Positions 21,575 through 33,369 of a stretch of 64,000 nucleotides of DNA are shown here, piece after piece. Below the pieces are notes generated by a model. It saw only the letters and a list, made by a program, of their open reading frames with translations. It was not told the DNA's origin and searched no databases. Position numbers and translations under genes: made by a program. The DNA is from Buddleja alternifolia (taxonomy: Eukaryota; Streptophyta; Magnoliopsida; Lamiales; Scrophulariaceae), in contig CM033393.1 in the NCBI GenBank assembly GCA_019426215.1, forward strand, positions 48,796,645 to 48,860,644, given 5' to 3'. The stretch's first letter is position 1. The number at the start of each line of letters is the position of its first letter.

Positions 21575-21684
21575 AACAAATTCTATATATAAATACAAAT
21601 CAGCCCTAAATTTTCATTTTTGCTGCTCGCCTCTTCTCAATTGCTGCTCGCCTCAATCGATTCCAGAGCAAACCGATCTCTTTG
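21575..21684 (+). promoter_or_regulatory. Putative promoter and non-coding first exon of the left TnpA-like gene
   Basis: A TATA-like CTATATATAAATA near 21582 precedes a pyrimidine-rich leader (TTGCTGCTCGCCTC repeated), ending at a possible donor GGGTAATTTT. The next acceptor, TTTTGACAG, directly precedes the ATG at 22917. This suggests a 5'-UTR intron of about 1.2 kb. Confidence 0.45.
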
Positions 21685-22066
21685 GGTAATTTTTTTTAAC
21701 TGTATATGATAATTAGTTAGAAGTAACTTTGGTTCAACTATATTTAACCATTTCTTCATCTAATCATATATATTATTCCACCGACAGTTTCTTGATTTCA
21801 GTTCGGTTAAGCGATTTTTCTATTAAATTTGTGCTTGCTTTGAGATTGAGTTGCGGGGATAACATGAATTCTCGATTTGTGGAGAGGTTTTTGAGTTATT
21901 CTGTCCATTTTTAGTTGTTTTCTGTCCACTTTCAGTTGTCTTTATATATATATATATATATATATATCATATACATATCAGTTGTCTGATATACTTATAT
22001 TATATATATAATGTCGTTATGTCTATATATATAATATATATCAGTTGTCAGATATATATAAAGACA

Positions 22067-22300
22067 CAACACTAGTGGTTAAGAAGATAAATGGGTAATT
22101 CTACGTGTGATCGAGATCAATGGTTCAAAATGTATTTTGTATCTCTCTCTTTATATATATAATATATAATTTGTCTTTATATAATATATATATATATATA
22201 TATTTATATATGGAACACTAGTGGTTAAGAAGATAAATGGGAAATTCTACGTGAGATCGAGATCAATGGTTCAAAATGTATTTTGTATCTCTCTCTCTCT
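22067..22300 (+). repeat. Two tandem copies of an 85-bp tRNA-like motif, left arm
   Basis: CACTAGTGGTTAAGAAGATA ... GATCAATGGTTCAAAATGTA occurs at about 22070 and 22214, separated by TA-rich DNA. The mirrored pair lies in the right arm near 27360-27450 and 28085-28175. Confidence 0.65.
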
Positions 22301-22916
22301 TTCATACAAATATAGGCGGGGATCTCATCTTACTATGTGAGAGATAGACATTATGACCATTGAACTTAGTTTAGCTAACATAGATTTATTCTAGGATAAA
22401 CTCAAATTTATTCAGATTTCAGTTTAATCGTTTAACTTTAATCTCAATTTATTTGACTGAGAAAGATTTATCTTTATTATCAGTTGACACACGTTTGCTA
22501 AATGATAGTGACATTGTGGTTAATTAGTTATTGCGTTCTTAGTCATATTGTCACTTTGACAAGTTCTTGTACTGGATTTTACTTCTTTTTATTCTAATTT
22601 AATAAGACATAGTCTGAATTAATTTGAGTTTTATACATGTATGTATTCTGACTTTAATCAGAATCAACAGGAGCTTGGTAATTTAAACTTTGCTGGTTGG
22701 ACTTTTTTATTAAGTTAGATAATTATTCAATCATATTTTTATAATGGTTTTATTGTGAAATCATATTGATGGATCACCCTCAAAAATTATTTCATGCTTC
22801 AACTATTATATCCTTCAAAATAGATTGAAATAGTCTCTTGAAATCAAACATGCTAATAGTAATGAAATCTTAGAAGTTCCAATAATTAAGCTTGATGTTA
22901 TTTTTTTTTTGACAGG

Positions 22917-24692
22917 ATGACGACTAGAGGGCGAGCCGGAAGACCACAAGGACGAGCTTCGAGCATTCGGGATAAAGATAGTACTTCATCACGTATCTCC
23001 AGGGCACACTATGATGAGACACAGGTATATAATTATTGTATACATATAATTATTGTATACTAAGTATCGTTTATATTGTTGTATATAGAGATAAATTATG
23101 CAGTCTTATTACCATGCTAGCAAACTTGAACTTGAATATGTATGTGGATGATACTTGCAATCGAAATTATAGTTACGCCTCTAGTTAATTGATACAGGTT
23201 GAAGAGACACCATTGGAGTTGGAGAATGGTCTCAATAGTACAAGGAGCAATGAAGAACCTTCTTCAGAAATGCGACGAAGGTAGATAACCTTGGGACACA
23301 AATTCCAATAGATCCTGACAAACGGCCTAAAATAACTATGGTGGACTCAAAGTAATGTGTACAAGTTATGTTTATATGAAATAAATTTGTAGAAATTAAT
23401 GGCTATAAATCTTATATGTTATTTTCATTTATTTTGTCAACAAGGTTCATTGAAGTGGATGTCTCTCGAAATATCTCAAATGATATAAAGGGCATTTTTA
23501 CAAAGGCATACCCAAAGTGGCTCGCGGTGTCAGATGCGACTAAAAATTTACTTTGGGAGAACTTTAAGGTAATTTATATTTTCATTAACTAATTAGTATA
23601 TAGTGTATATTTTCATTAATTAATTAGTATATAGATATTTTCATTAACTAATTATTTAACGTGATCATTTGTTTGGAAATATGTCAGTTGAGATATAGAT
23701 GGGACATCACCGATATAGAAATGAGAAAAGTATGGAATGAAAATGCGGGTTCGAGATTCAGGAAAATCCTATACAAAGCTAAGCAAAAAGCAATGAAGAA
23801 TGCCGAGAAGGAAATTAGTAGAGATGTGAATGTATTAGACATGGTTGGTCATGGCCCAACTTGGATGACCCCGGAGATATGGCAGGAGTTAGTAGAGAAG
23901 CATTGGGCAGTAGATGATTACCAAAAAAATGTGAACAAGCTCAAAAGAATCGCTTGACCGAGAAGGACGGCTCCGTTACTAAACATACATGTGGTTCTAT
24001 TCCACGTGAAGCCCACCGTCTGCGAATGGTAAAGTTCATTTTAAATCTTTTGTCTCTTCTGTGCAATTATGTTGATCAGTGATTAATATTATTTATATAA
24101 TTGTAGTCAAATGTACTCAAACGCCCAGTGGATAGTTTTAAGCTCTTTGAATGATGCCAGAGAAGCAACCGAGGGGCTGGAGATTTTGTTGATAAAAAAT
24201 CAAAAAGAATAAGTGTGAGTACCTTTTACTAGATAACTTATTTATATTATTATTATCTAAACTTCTATATGATATTTGTATATAGGACGAGAATAGGTTA
24301 AAACAGGGTTGTGATAATCCCTTCACCCTACCTTCATTCGATTTTTCTTCGTGGTGTGAAGTGGCTGGGGGCCCGTCTAAGGGCCGTTTGTATGGAATTG
24401 GTTGTAGCCAAAGTTTAGGGAGAGCTTCTAGTGGAAGCTCAGTTGATTCTACATTGCATCAGAGAGGTCCTAATGAACAAGTAGAGGAGCTATCAAAAGT
24501 AATTTTTGATATTGAAGGAAATCATCGAAGGGGGGAGATTTGCAAGAAAAAGCGCTTGAGAAGGGTCGGGATTTGCGAAAAATTAATGAAAGACTTCACG
24601 AGGTGCTTAATAAACTGATGGAACGAGTTGAATTTATGAACGACAAGCGTGAAGGTGGATTCGGACAATGTGATCTTAGTAAAAACCATTGA
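22917..24692 (+). pseudogene. TnpA-like gene (Transposase_24 type) of the CACTA element, left arm
   Basis: Six coding exons can be traced: 22917-23024, 23198 to about 23352, 23445-23568, 23688-24028, 24107-24214 and 24286-24692, with GT-AG borders. The protein starts MTTRGRAGRPQGRASS. It has a KFIEVDVSRNISNDIKGIF segment, the core LRYRWDITDIEMRKVWNENA with MVGHGPTWMTPEIWQELVEK, an HTCGSIPREAHRLRM block and a GGPSKGRLYGIG block with an acidic/coiled-coil tail. These fit the plant En/Spm TnpA-like family (PF03004). Lesions are a stop after MRRR in exon 2, a one-base loss in an A run at about 23922 (shared with the right arm), TGA in LFE-stop-CQR, and a frameshift near 24530. It is not translatable as one protein. 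Confidence 0.8.
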
Positions 24693-24834
24693 TGGAGGAA
24701 TTGTGTCGAATGTTGCTTAAGTATTGAAATGTTAATAGGTTTTCTATCCTAACCTTTGATGGCAGTAGTTATTTGCTTTGGCTAATTTTGAATTTGGTAC
24801 TTGCTTTGGTTAATTTTTATTTTGGTATTGATGT

Positions 24835-24873
24835 ATTATGGAGAATGGGTTTTGTGTGTAGATATATCAGTAC
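24835..24873. other. Loop at the centre of the CACTA palindrome
   Basis: Mirror similarity runs up to GGTTAATTTTTATTTTGG on the left and starts again with ACCAAATGCCATAATACAAA on the right. Only about 40 bp of unpaired sequence separates the arms. Both TnpA-like genes end just outside it, pointing towards each other. Confidence 0.7.
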
Positions 24874-25041
24874 CAAATGCCATAATACAAAATTAACCAA
24901 AGCAAGCACCAAATTCAAAATTAACCAAAGCAAGTGCCAAATTCAAAATTAGCGAAAGCAAATAACTACTGCCATCAATGGTTAGGATAGAAAACCTATT
25001 AACATTTCAATACTTAAGCAACATTCGACACAATTCCGCTA

Positions 25042-26758
25042 TCAATGGTTTTTACTAAGATCACGTTGTCCAGATCCACCTTCAAGCTTGTCGTTCGTAA
25101 ATTCAGCTCGTTCCATCAGTTTATTAAGCACCTCGTGAAGGCTTTCATTAATTTTTTTCAACTCCCGACCCTCCTCAAGCGCTTTTTCTAGCAAATCTCT
25201 CCTCCTTCGATGATCTTCTTGAATATCAAAAATTACTTTTGATAGCTCCTCTATTTGTTCATTAGGACCTCTCTGATGCAATGTAGAATCAACCGAGCTT
25301 CTACTAGAAGCTCTCCCGAAACTTTGGCTACGCCCAATTCTATACAAACAACCCTTAGACGGGCCTCTAGCCACTTCACACCACAAAGAAAAATCAAATA
25401 AAGGTAGGGTGGAGGGATCATCACAACCCTGTTTTAACCTATACTCGTCCATATACAAATATCATATAGAAGTTTAGATAACAATAATATAAATAAGTTA
25501 TCTAGTAGAAGGTACTCACACTTATTCTTTTTGATTTTTTATCAACAAAATCTCCAGTCCCTTGCTTCTCTGGCATCGTTCAAAGAGCTCAAAACTATCC
25601 ACTGGGCGTTTGACTACAATTATATAAAGAATATTAATCACTGATCAGCATAATTGCACAGAAGATTCAAAATGAACTTTACCATTCGCAGACAGTGGGC
25701 TTCACGTGGAATACAACCACATGTATGTTTCGTAACGGAGCCGTCCTTCTTGGTCAAGCGATTCTTTCGAGCTTGTTCACATTTTTTTGGTAATCATCTA
25801 CTGCCCAATGCTTCTCTACTAACTCCTGCCATATCTTCGAGGTCATCCAAGTTGGGCCATGACCAACCATGTCTAATACATTCACATCTCTACTAATTTC
25901 CTTCTCAGCATTCTTCATTGTTTTTTGCTTAGCTTTGTATAGGATTTCCCTGAATCTCGAACCCGCATTTTCATTCCATACTTTTCTCATTTCTATATCA
26001 GTGATGTCCCATCTATATCTCAACTGACATATTTCCAAACAAATGATCACGTTAAATAATTAGTTAATGAAAATATACTATATACTAATTAATTAATGAA
26101 AATATACACTATATACTAATTAGTTAATGAAAATATAAATTACCTTAAAGTTCTCCCAAAGTAAATTTTTAGTCGCATCTGCACCGCGAGCCACTTTGGG
26201 TATGCCTTTGTAAAAATGCCCTTTATATCATTTGAGATATTTCGAGAGACATCCACTTCAATGAACCTTGTTGACAAAATAAATGAAAATAACATATAAG
26301 ATTTATAGCCATTAATTTCTACAAATTTATTTCATATAAACATAACTTGTACACATTACTTCGAATCCACCATAGTTATTTTAGGCCGTTTGTCAGGATC
26401 TATTGGAATTTGTGTCCCAAGGTTATGTCCCCTTCGTCGCATCTCTGAAAAAGGTTTTTCATTGCTCCTTGTACTATTGAGATCATTCTCTAACTCCAAT
26501 GGTGTCTCTTCAACCTATAGCAATTAACTAGAGGAGTAACTATAATTTCGAATGAAAGTATCATTCACATACATATTCAAGTTCAAGTTTGCTAGCATGG
26601 TAATAAGACTGCATAATTTTTCTCTATATACAACAATATAAACGCTACTTAGTTATACCTGTGTCTCATCATCGTGTGCCCAGGAGATATGTGATGAAGT
26701 ACTATCTTCATCTCGAAGCTCGTCCTCGTGGTCGTCCGGCTTGCCCTCTAGTCGTCAT
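25042..26758 (-). pseudogene. TnpA-like gene of the CACTA element, right arm
   Basis: This is the mirror copy of the left TnpA-like gene, starting at the ATG at 26756-26758 (MTTRGQAGRPRGRASR) and ending at 25042. Its last exon (25042-25458) is intact, longer than the left copy, and encodes GGPSKG-like ARGPSKGCLYRIG plus a charged helical tail. Its exon 2 lacks the stop seen on the left. Private lesions are an 8-nt deletion in exon 1 that brings in an early TGA, and a frame loss near 25557. It shares the A-run frameshift with the left copy. The core exon (25754-26050 region) differs from the left copy at 5 of 98 residues. Confidence 0.8.
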
Positions 26759-27464
26759 CCTGTCCAAAAGAAAAATAACATCAAGCATAATTATTGGAAC
26801 TTCTAAGATTTCATTACTATTAGCATGTTTGATTTCAAGAGACTATTTCAAACTATTTTGAAGGATATAATAGTTTTTGAGGGTGCTTCATCAATATGAT
26901 TTCACAATAAAACCGTTATAAAAATATGATTGAATAATTATCTAACTTAATAAAAAAGTCCAACCAGGAAAGTTTAAATTACCAAGCTCCTCTTGATTCT
27001 GATTAAAGTCAGAATACATACATGTATAAAACTCAAATTAAATTCAGACTACGTCTTATCAAATTAGAATAAAAAGAAGTAAAGTCCAGTACAAGAACTT
27101 GTCAAAGTGACAATATGAATAAGAACGCAATAACTAATTAACCACAATGTCACTATCATTTAGCAAACGTGCGTCAACTGATAATAAAGATAAATCTTTC
27201 TCAGTCAAATAAATTGAGATTAAAGTTAAACGATTAAACTCAAATCTGAATAAATTTGAGTTTATCCTAGAATAAATCTATGTTAGCTAATCCAAGTTCA
27301 ATAGTCATAATGTATATCTCTCACATAGTAAGATGGGATCCCCGCCTATATTTGTATGAAAGAGAGAGAGAGATACAAAATACATTTTGAAGCATTGATC
27401 TCGATCTCACGTAGAATTACCCATTTTTCTTTTTAACCACTAGTGTTCCACATATATATATATA

Positions 27465-28078
27465 GGGTATGGATCAAATACATCCCTAGTCTTTAGGTAA
27501 GATATAAGACCCAATCTAAGCCATTAAATCATTTGATCACATGGTCCATAATTAAAGCCATTATCTCGGTTTTAATATTTAATTTAATGATGATAGGGGC
27601 ATTTTAGTCAATAGGTCCAACAAACCCATGCAAATAACATGCAGTATCATAACAGAATCCCTTATTATTCGCAGTAACAGAATCCTCTTCCATTTTTAAT
27701 TATTCATTCCAATTTTTAATCCTCTTCCATTTTTAATTATTAATTATTTGTCATCAATCTCAATTAATTATCAAGCTCGATTCATCATCATCGTCAATTC
27801 ATCATCATCGTCAAACTCAATCTTATAAACCATTATACAGTATCTTATAACACAGTATACAGTACCATATAAACCAATATACAGTATCATATAATCCATT
27901 ATACAGTGCATACAATATCTAATAAATATTATACAATAGCTAATTAATCCATTATACAATAGATAGTAAACTTTATTTGATTAATCAATTACATATATGC
28001 CAAGGATAATTAGATAATTTCACGAATTAGGAATAATTGAATCAAGGAGTACGTCAGCATTATTAGTCCAAGTTTCCA
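27465..28078. mobile_element. About 610-bp insertion present only in the right arm
   Basis: The left arm has about 60 bp of TA-rich DNA between the two copies of its 85-bp motif, whereas here about 630 bp intervene. The extra DNA begins near AGGGTATGGATCAAATACAT and ends near TTTCCAAGATTTATATGA. It contains imperfect tandem repeats of TATACAGTATCATATAATCC (27830-27965). No terminal structure allowed classification. Confidence 0.55.
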
Positions 28079-28754
28079 AGATTTATATGAAGAGAGAGAT
28101 ACAAAATACATTTCGAACCATTGATCTCGATCACACGTAGAATTACCCATTTATCTTCTTAACCACTAGTGTTGTGTCTTTATATATATCTAACAACTGA
28201 TATATCTTATATATATAGACATAACGACATTATATATATAATATAAGTATATCAGACAACTGATATGTATATGATATATATATATATAAAGAGACAACTG
28301 AAAATGGACAGAAAACAACTAAGAATGGACAGAATAACTCAAAACCTTTGCACTAATCGAGAATTCATGCTATCCCCGCAACTCAATCTTAAAGAAAGCA
28401 CAAATTTAATTGAAAAATAGTTTTACTGAACCGAAATCAAGAAACTGTCGGTGGAATAATATATATAATTAGATGAAGAAATGGTTAAATATAGTTGAAC
28501 TAAAGTTACTTCTAACTAATTATCCATAAAAGATTACCCATGAATTCAAGATTAAAAGTACTTCTAACTAATTACCATATACAGTTAAAAAAAAAATTAC
28601 CCAAAGAGATCAGTTTGCTCTGTAATCGATTGAGGCGAGCAGCAATTGAGAAGAGGCGAGAAGCAGAAATGAAAATTTAGGGCAGATTTGTATTTATATA
28701 TAGAATTTGTTAATATTTTGTATATACATATATTAATTACCAAGACACAAGCAT

Positions 28755-29570
28755 CAAAGGCAGCAGTGGTGCAATGGTTATTAGACCCCAATTAATAATA
28801 GAGGTCCCAGGTTCGATTCTTGGAGTTACAATTGAACTTTTTAGTTTTTTAATGAAAAAAACAAGTTGTATGTAAACTTACACCACCTTAAGTACATTGC
28901 CATGTGGTCCAGTAGTGAGCAGTCCTTTTTAGGTAGGTAAGGTCACAGGTTCGAATCATCTTGATGTAATGGACTTTTTTATTTTTTTTAATGAATTAAA
29001 ATAACAAATACTTGATATTACACCTACATTAGTGCATATATTATCATCTGGTCCAATGGTATTCGGTTTCTTGTATATAGTTGGAGGTCACAGGTTCGAT
29101 CCTTGGAGTTTGAATTAATCTTTTTAGTTTTTTAATTAAGCAAATAAGTAATTTTTTGATTAAACAAATAAGGTTATGTATTACTCACAAGCAATAATGA
29201 ACCAATTACCTTGTAGTCTAGTTGTCAGTAGTGCCTTATAGATAAGTGGAGGTCATAGTGTTGTAAAGGAATTTTTTACTTTTTCAATGAAATAAAATAA
29301 GAAGTATTTAATTCTACACTTACATTAGGACATATATTATCATGTGCTCTAGTGGTATTCAGTTTCCTTATATGAAATTGAAGGTCACAAGTCCGATTCT
29401 TGGAGTTTGAATCAATCCATTTAGTTTTTTAATTTAGTAAATAAGTAATTTTTTAATTAAACAAATAAGACTTATGTATTACACACAAGCATTTGTAAAC
29501 AAATTACCTTGTAGTCCAATGATATTAAATAGCAATATTCATGTGGGTGGTCGTGGGTTCAAGCTCTTAA
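28755..29570 (+). repeat. Array of six tRNA-like units (right arm)
   Basis: This is the mirror of the left array, on the plus strand. The units have A-box-like GTGGTGCAATGGTTATTAGA (28765), TGGTCCAGTAGTGAGCAG, TGGTCCAATGGTATTCGG and similar, and B boxes near 28809, 28948, 29092, 29389 and 29553. The unit near 29250 has lost its B box. Confidence 0.7.
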
Positions 29571-29574
29571 ACAC

Positions 29575-29977
29575 ATAAATATTTTATCATCCCAATTTTT
29601 TTCAATTCAATTTTTTCTGTCTCAGATCCGTCGTTGATTGCCACGAAAATCAAATTTTTATTTCCGTCTTAAATACAAAAATTGAGACGGAAAAAATCCG
29701 TCTCTAAAATAGAAAAAATTACATAATCAAATTAGCGACGGATTTAGCGATGCACTTATTTTCGTTTCTAAATCCATCGCTGAAGTCGTCTCTGTTTAGC
29801 ACTAACTTTCCTCATCGGGAATTTATTTAAGAAATTGAGACGGATTCAAAAATCCATCGATAATCCGTCGCTGATTTGTGACGGAATCTATTTCGGTGGC
29901 TGAATCCGTCTCTCATTTGCCACGGATTTTGTTCCGTCTCTGATTTTTCGTGGCTGAAGCCCTGTTTTTTTGTAATG
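29575..29977. repeat. CACTA right terminal and subterminal repeats
   Basis: The segment has inverted counterparts of the left end: ATCCGTCGCTGATTTG, CCGTCTCTGATTTTTCGTGG and the tip TTTTTTTGTAATG. The canonical tip would be TAGTG, so one G-to-A change is present. Confidence 0.78.
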
Positions 29978-30045
29978 ATACTGATTCACACATAATAAAA
30001 TATGAGATTATATAGTTAAAGGTAGAATAGTAAGTGGGGATATGT

Positions 30046-31480
30046 TTTGCTTTAATTGATGCATATTGTGTTCTAAAGTTTATGAAATGGGATTTCCCTT
30101 GAATTGGACCAAAATCATTTTGGAATGTACCACTTCGGCTAAACTCTCCCTAATTTGGAATGGGGAAAAAACTGAGTGGTTCAGTCCAAAATGAGGTCTA
30201 AGACAAGGAGACCCCCTATCACCTTATCTCTTCATTTTTTGCATGGAAAAGTTAGGTACCCTCATAAATCAAAAGGTACGCGAGGGCCTTTGGCATGCTG
30301 TCCCAACATCAAGAACTGGACCCTGACTATCACATCTTATGCTTGTCGACGATCTGATTCTGTTTGGAGAAGCTTCTACTAAACAAATCGATAGCATCCA
30401 ACAAACAATGGATACCTTCTGTTGCATGTCAGGGCAAGCGGTTAATAAAGGCAAATCTCGAATTTTCTTCTCACCAAACACTCCCGAGCATATGGCCCGT
30501 CATCTAGCTAACCGTCCCGGACTTATCATGACCGATAACTTGGGAAAGTACTTGGGCATGCCTCTTCACCATACTAGAGTTCTCAAGAAGGACTATCAAT
30601 TCTTGGTAAACCGGATTAAACACCGACTTAAAGGATGGCAAAGGAACCAACTATCTCTTGCGGGGCGAGTTACTATGGTAAAAGCAGTCACGTCCACCAT
30701 CCCCAACTACTACATGCAAACATCTTTAATCCCGGCGGGGATATGTAAAGAAATCGATAAGGCAAACCGCAACTTTATTTGGGGCGGTTAGGACGTAAGA
30801 CGAAGAGCTCATCTGATTGCTTGGCAAAACTTATATAAGAGGAAAGAGTATGGAGGGCTTAGCCTAAAAGACACTCGGATTGTGACAATTCCAAACTTTG
30901 GGTCCAAATCATTAGACACAAATATTTACTTCCGATCAGGGCAAGGGCCCGTAAAGCGTCTCACATATGGCGTAGCATCCAAGAAACTTTCACGTTACTT
31001 GAAGAAAATGTGATTTGGAAACTAGGCAATGGAAAAACTATCCGCTTTTGGACGGATCTGTGGCTTAACAATCAGCCTCTTATGAGAGGCCTCAATATTC
31101 ACCTAGACCAAAATACAAGGAAACGAACGGTGGAGAGCTACTGGACAGCGACGAATGGATGGAATTGGGCGGAACTTTCAATCCTACCGGGTATGATCAA
31201 ACGAGAATTGGAACTTGTCAATCTTCACACCATGATGGATGCAGAGGATACACCTCGGCGGAAACACACAAACTCAGGCCTCTATACTTGTAAAAGTGCT
31301 TACGATTACCTCACACACGAAGAAAAAAATGTGGAAGAAGAGAAGAAGTACCGAAAGATATGGGACCTTAAAGGAACCTACCGGCGTAAATTTTTTCTTT
31401 GGTTGCTCCGACATAAGCGGCTGTTAACGAACAATATTTTATTATACTTAAACCTAAGAAGCTGTAGTTATTTTGTTTAA
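30046..31480 (+). pseudogene. LINE-type retrotransposon remnant: RT C-terminal half and start of zf-RVT
   Basis: The plus strand encodes a plant non-LTR reverse transcriptase from the MGFPLNW motif through [15 protein letters not shown], the degenerate catalytic motif LVDDLILF (family F/Y-A-D-D), GKYLGMPLHH, LKGWQRNQLSLAGR, IPNYYMQT and IWGG. It continues with VIWKLGNGKTIRFWTDLWL and the first part of the zinc-binding domain (YRRKFFLWLLRHKRLLTNN). In-frame TGA codons occur before GLRQGDP and before LSHLMLVDD, and frames shift near 30790-31010. Endonuclease and RNase H are absent. It is a dead fragment cut at both ends. Confidence 0.85.
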
Positions 31481-33369
31481 CATTATTGTTTATGTCTTTT
31501 TTGGAGTATATCGTAAAGATCAAATAGTAATGATATATAATCAATAACAACTATTACGATCAATGAACAATTATTATAAAAGTAGATACAAGACCTCCAA
31601 TATTTTGGGATCTCAATTTCTCTAGTGCAGATAAACTTGATCAGTTTATTTTCAATTTATCGATGATCAATCATGATTTATATCAAATTACCTTTAAAAA
31701 CATTATGTTTTCTCTTGATTTCGTGTATAGCACGGGTCAAATGTTAGTATATATGTGTTAGACACATAATATATACTATATGATTAAGTTAAAGGGAATC
31801 ATTGCAATTTCAGAAAATTGGCAGGCCCATTCACGCAAAAGTTGTACAGCAAGCCCATTGAGGAAAATTTTTCATGTGAATTGCCGTACGTGAATGGGGT
31901 ATGGGGTTTTATTGGAAGAAAAGTTTTGAGTATTCCCTTGTATCATTACATCAACAATTTTTCTTTCGGTCAAAGTGTGCACGATATTTGGATCAAAAAC
32001 CAAAAAGTGTGTACGATAGTATGAGGTGGCTGTGGAAATATGGACTTGGAGTCCAACTTGGATTTGGAATCTAAGAGAACCTTGTGTTTGACGTGTAAAC
32101 TTTTTTTTACCAATGGTAAAAATTGATTTGTCAAAAAAAAAAAAAAAATCTCTCCGTTCAGGTTAGAAAAGGGTCATTGCTATTGGGACTCGTCAGATCA
32201 AAGTTTGGTGACAATCACAATAATTTATTTTGTAGGATTCATACCGATTTCATGATACAAAGATAAATTATACTAAGACTTAAAAAGGTGAAGTACTCAC
32301 TAGAATCACTCATTTACAACTTCATACAAATTTGGGCTTTTTAATTTGCAGTCTGTTTTAAAATATTTAAATATTACTGCAAGATAAAATATTAAGAGTG
32401 TGGTATTTGATGCACTTTAAATCCAATTGGTGTTTTTAATTTATAAGCTTTTGTCATAATTTTAGGGTGGTAGCTGATATCAGTGGGTGGTTTTTCCTAC
32501 TTCAATTTGTATTATTCATTTTATGCTTCAAAATTCCCTTTTAAACATAATTAAATGGAATGATCAGGTGTAAAAATTTCAATTCATGAATTCATTATCG
32601 TTGAATCATGAGAAGTTGGGTAATGAAAATCACAATCTCTTATGATTGACTAGGGTAAAAAGTACTTTAGAATGGACTCTGTGTATTTACTTTCTGTTAA
32701 TTTATGCACAAAAATCTGTTGTGACTAAATATAATTAGAATATCTATCTTGAAATACCTCAAAAAGTATTTTATAAATAAATAATTATAGTGATTGATAT
32801 ATTTCTCTATGTAAGTAACATATGTGTGTAGAACATATAAATAACTAATAAATACACCAACGATCTTGCTATTTGTAAAATAGATTGTCAACAACGAAGA
32901 CGATATTTTTTTTTAATCCCTATACTTGATATAGTGAAAAATGAGATTTTAAGAATTTAAAATAGTATATTTTGACGTGAGATAACTTATATTTTTATTA
33001 TTCCAAACTTCATTTTAGAAGATCCCTAATGAAAAATCACTCTCACCCTTCCTCTCTTCCAATACAATCCTTTGTTTCATGTATATTTCACTTGTTATAT
33101 ATGCATAATTCCTTTTCTTAAATAGATAAATGTCGGAAATTTTATATAAGCAATATTGGTATACCAAATGAAACATAATTTTAAAATATAGGATCAATCG
33201 ATTAATAGACATCTTTCAGTGAGGCTCGTCTGAGATAGATGTAATACGTCACTTCTAAATTTATTACTTTTTTTTATCAGCTTTTTTTGTTTTGATAAAT
33301 GAAAGTTAACACAGACACATGATAATTTTTTATCTTTTATCTTAAAAACAAGTGACTTAAATTCTATTG
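31481..33369. other. A+T-rich intergenic DNA
   Basis: No gene is recognised. Short A and T homopolymers occur near 32130 and 32905. Confidence 0.45.

Larger units (their letters stand above)
20345..29977. mobile_element. Palindromic CACTA-type transposon derivative, 9.6 kb
   Basis: The left end is CACTACAAGAAAACAAGGC and the right end, read on the minus strand, is CATTACAAAAAAACAGGGC, the CACTA (En/Spm) terminus with one change at the right tip. Both are followed by GGCTTCAGCCACGAAAAATC and many GCGACGGATT-type subterminal motifs. The similarity does not stop there: the arms 20345 to about 24835 and about 24873 to 29977 mirror each other over nearly their full length, including tRNA-like arrays, a leader and a TnpA-like gene. 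Where compared (98 codons), the arms differ at 5 residues. There is no TNP2-type transposase, so the element is non-autonomous. The three bases outside each end (ACC and ATA) do not match, so no target duplication is visible. Confidence 0.85.

Noticed and set aside
28755..28835. A genuine tRNA gene at the edge of the right tRNA-like array
   Set aside because: A and B boxes are present but the acceptor stem and anticodon arm do not pair well. The same unit recurs tandemly in both arms as a repeat.
20342..29980. Target duplication of the CACTA palindrome
   Set aside because: The three bases outside the ends are ACC and ATA and do not match, so no duplication is claimed.
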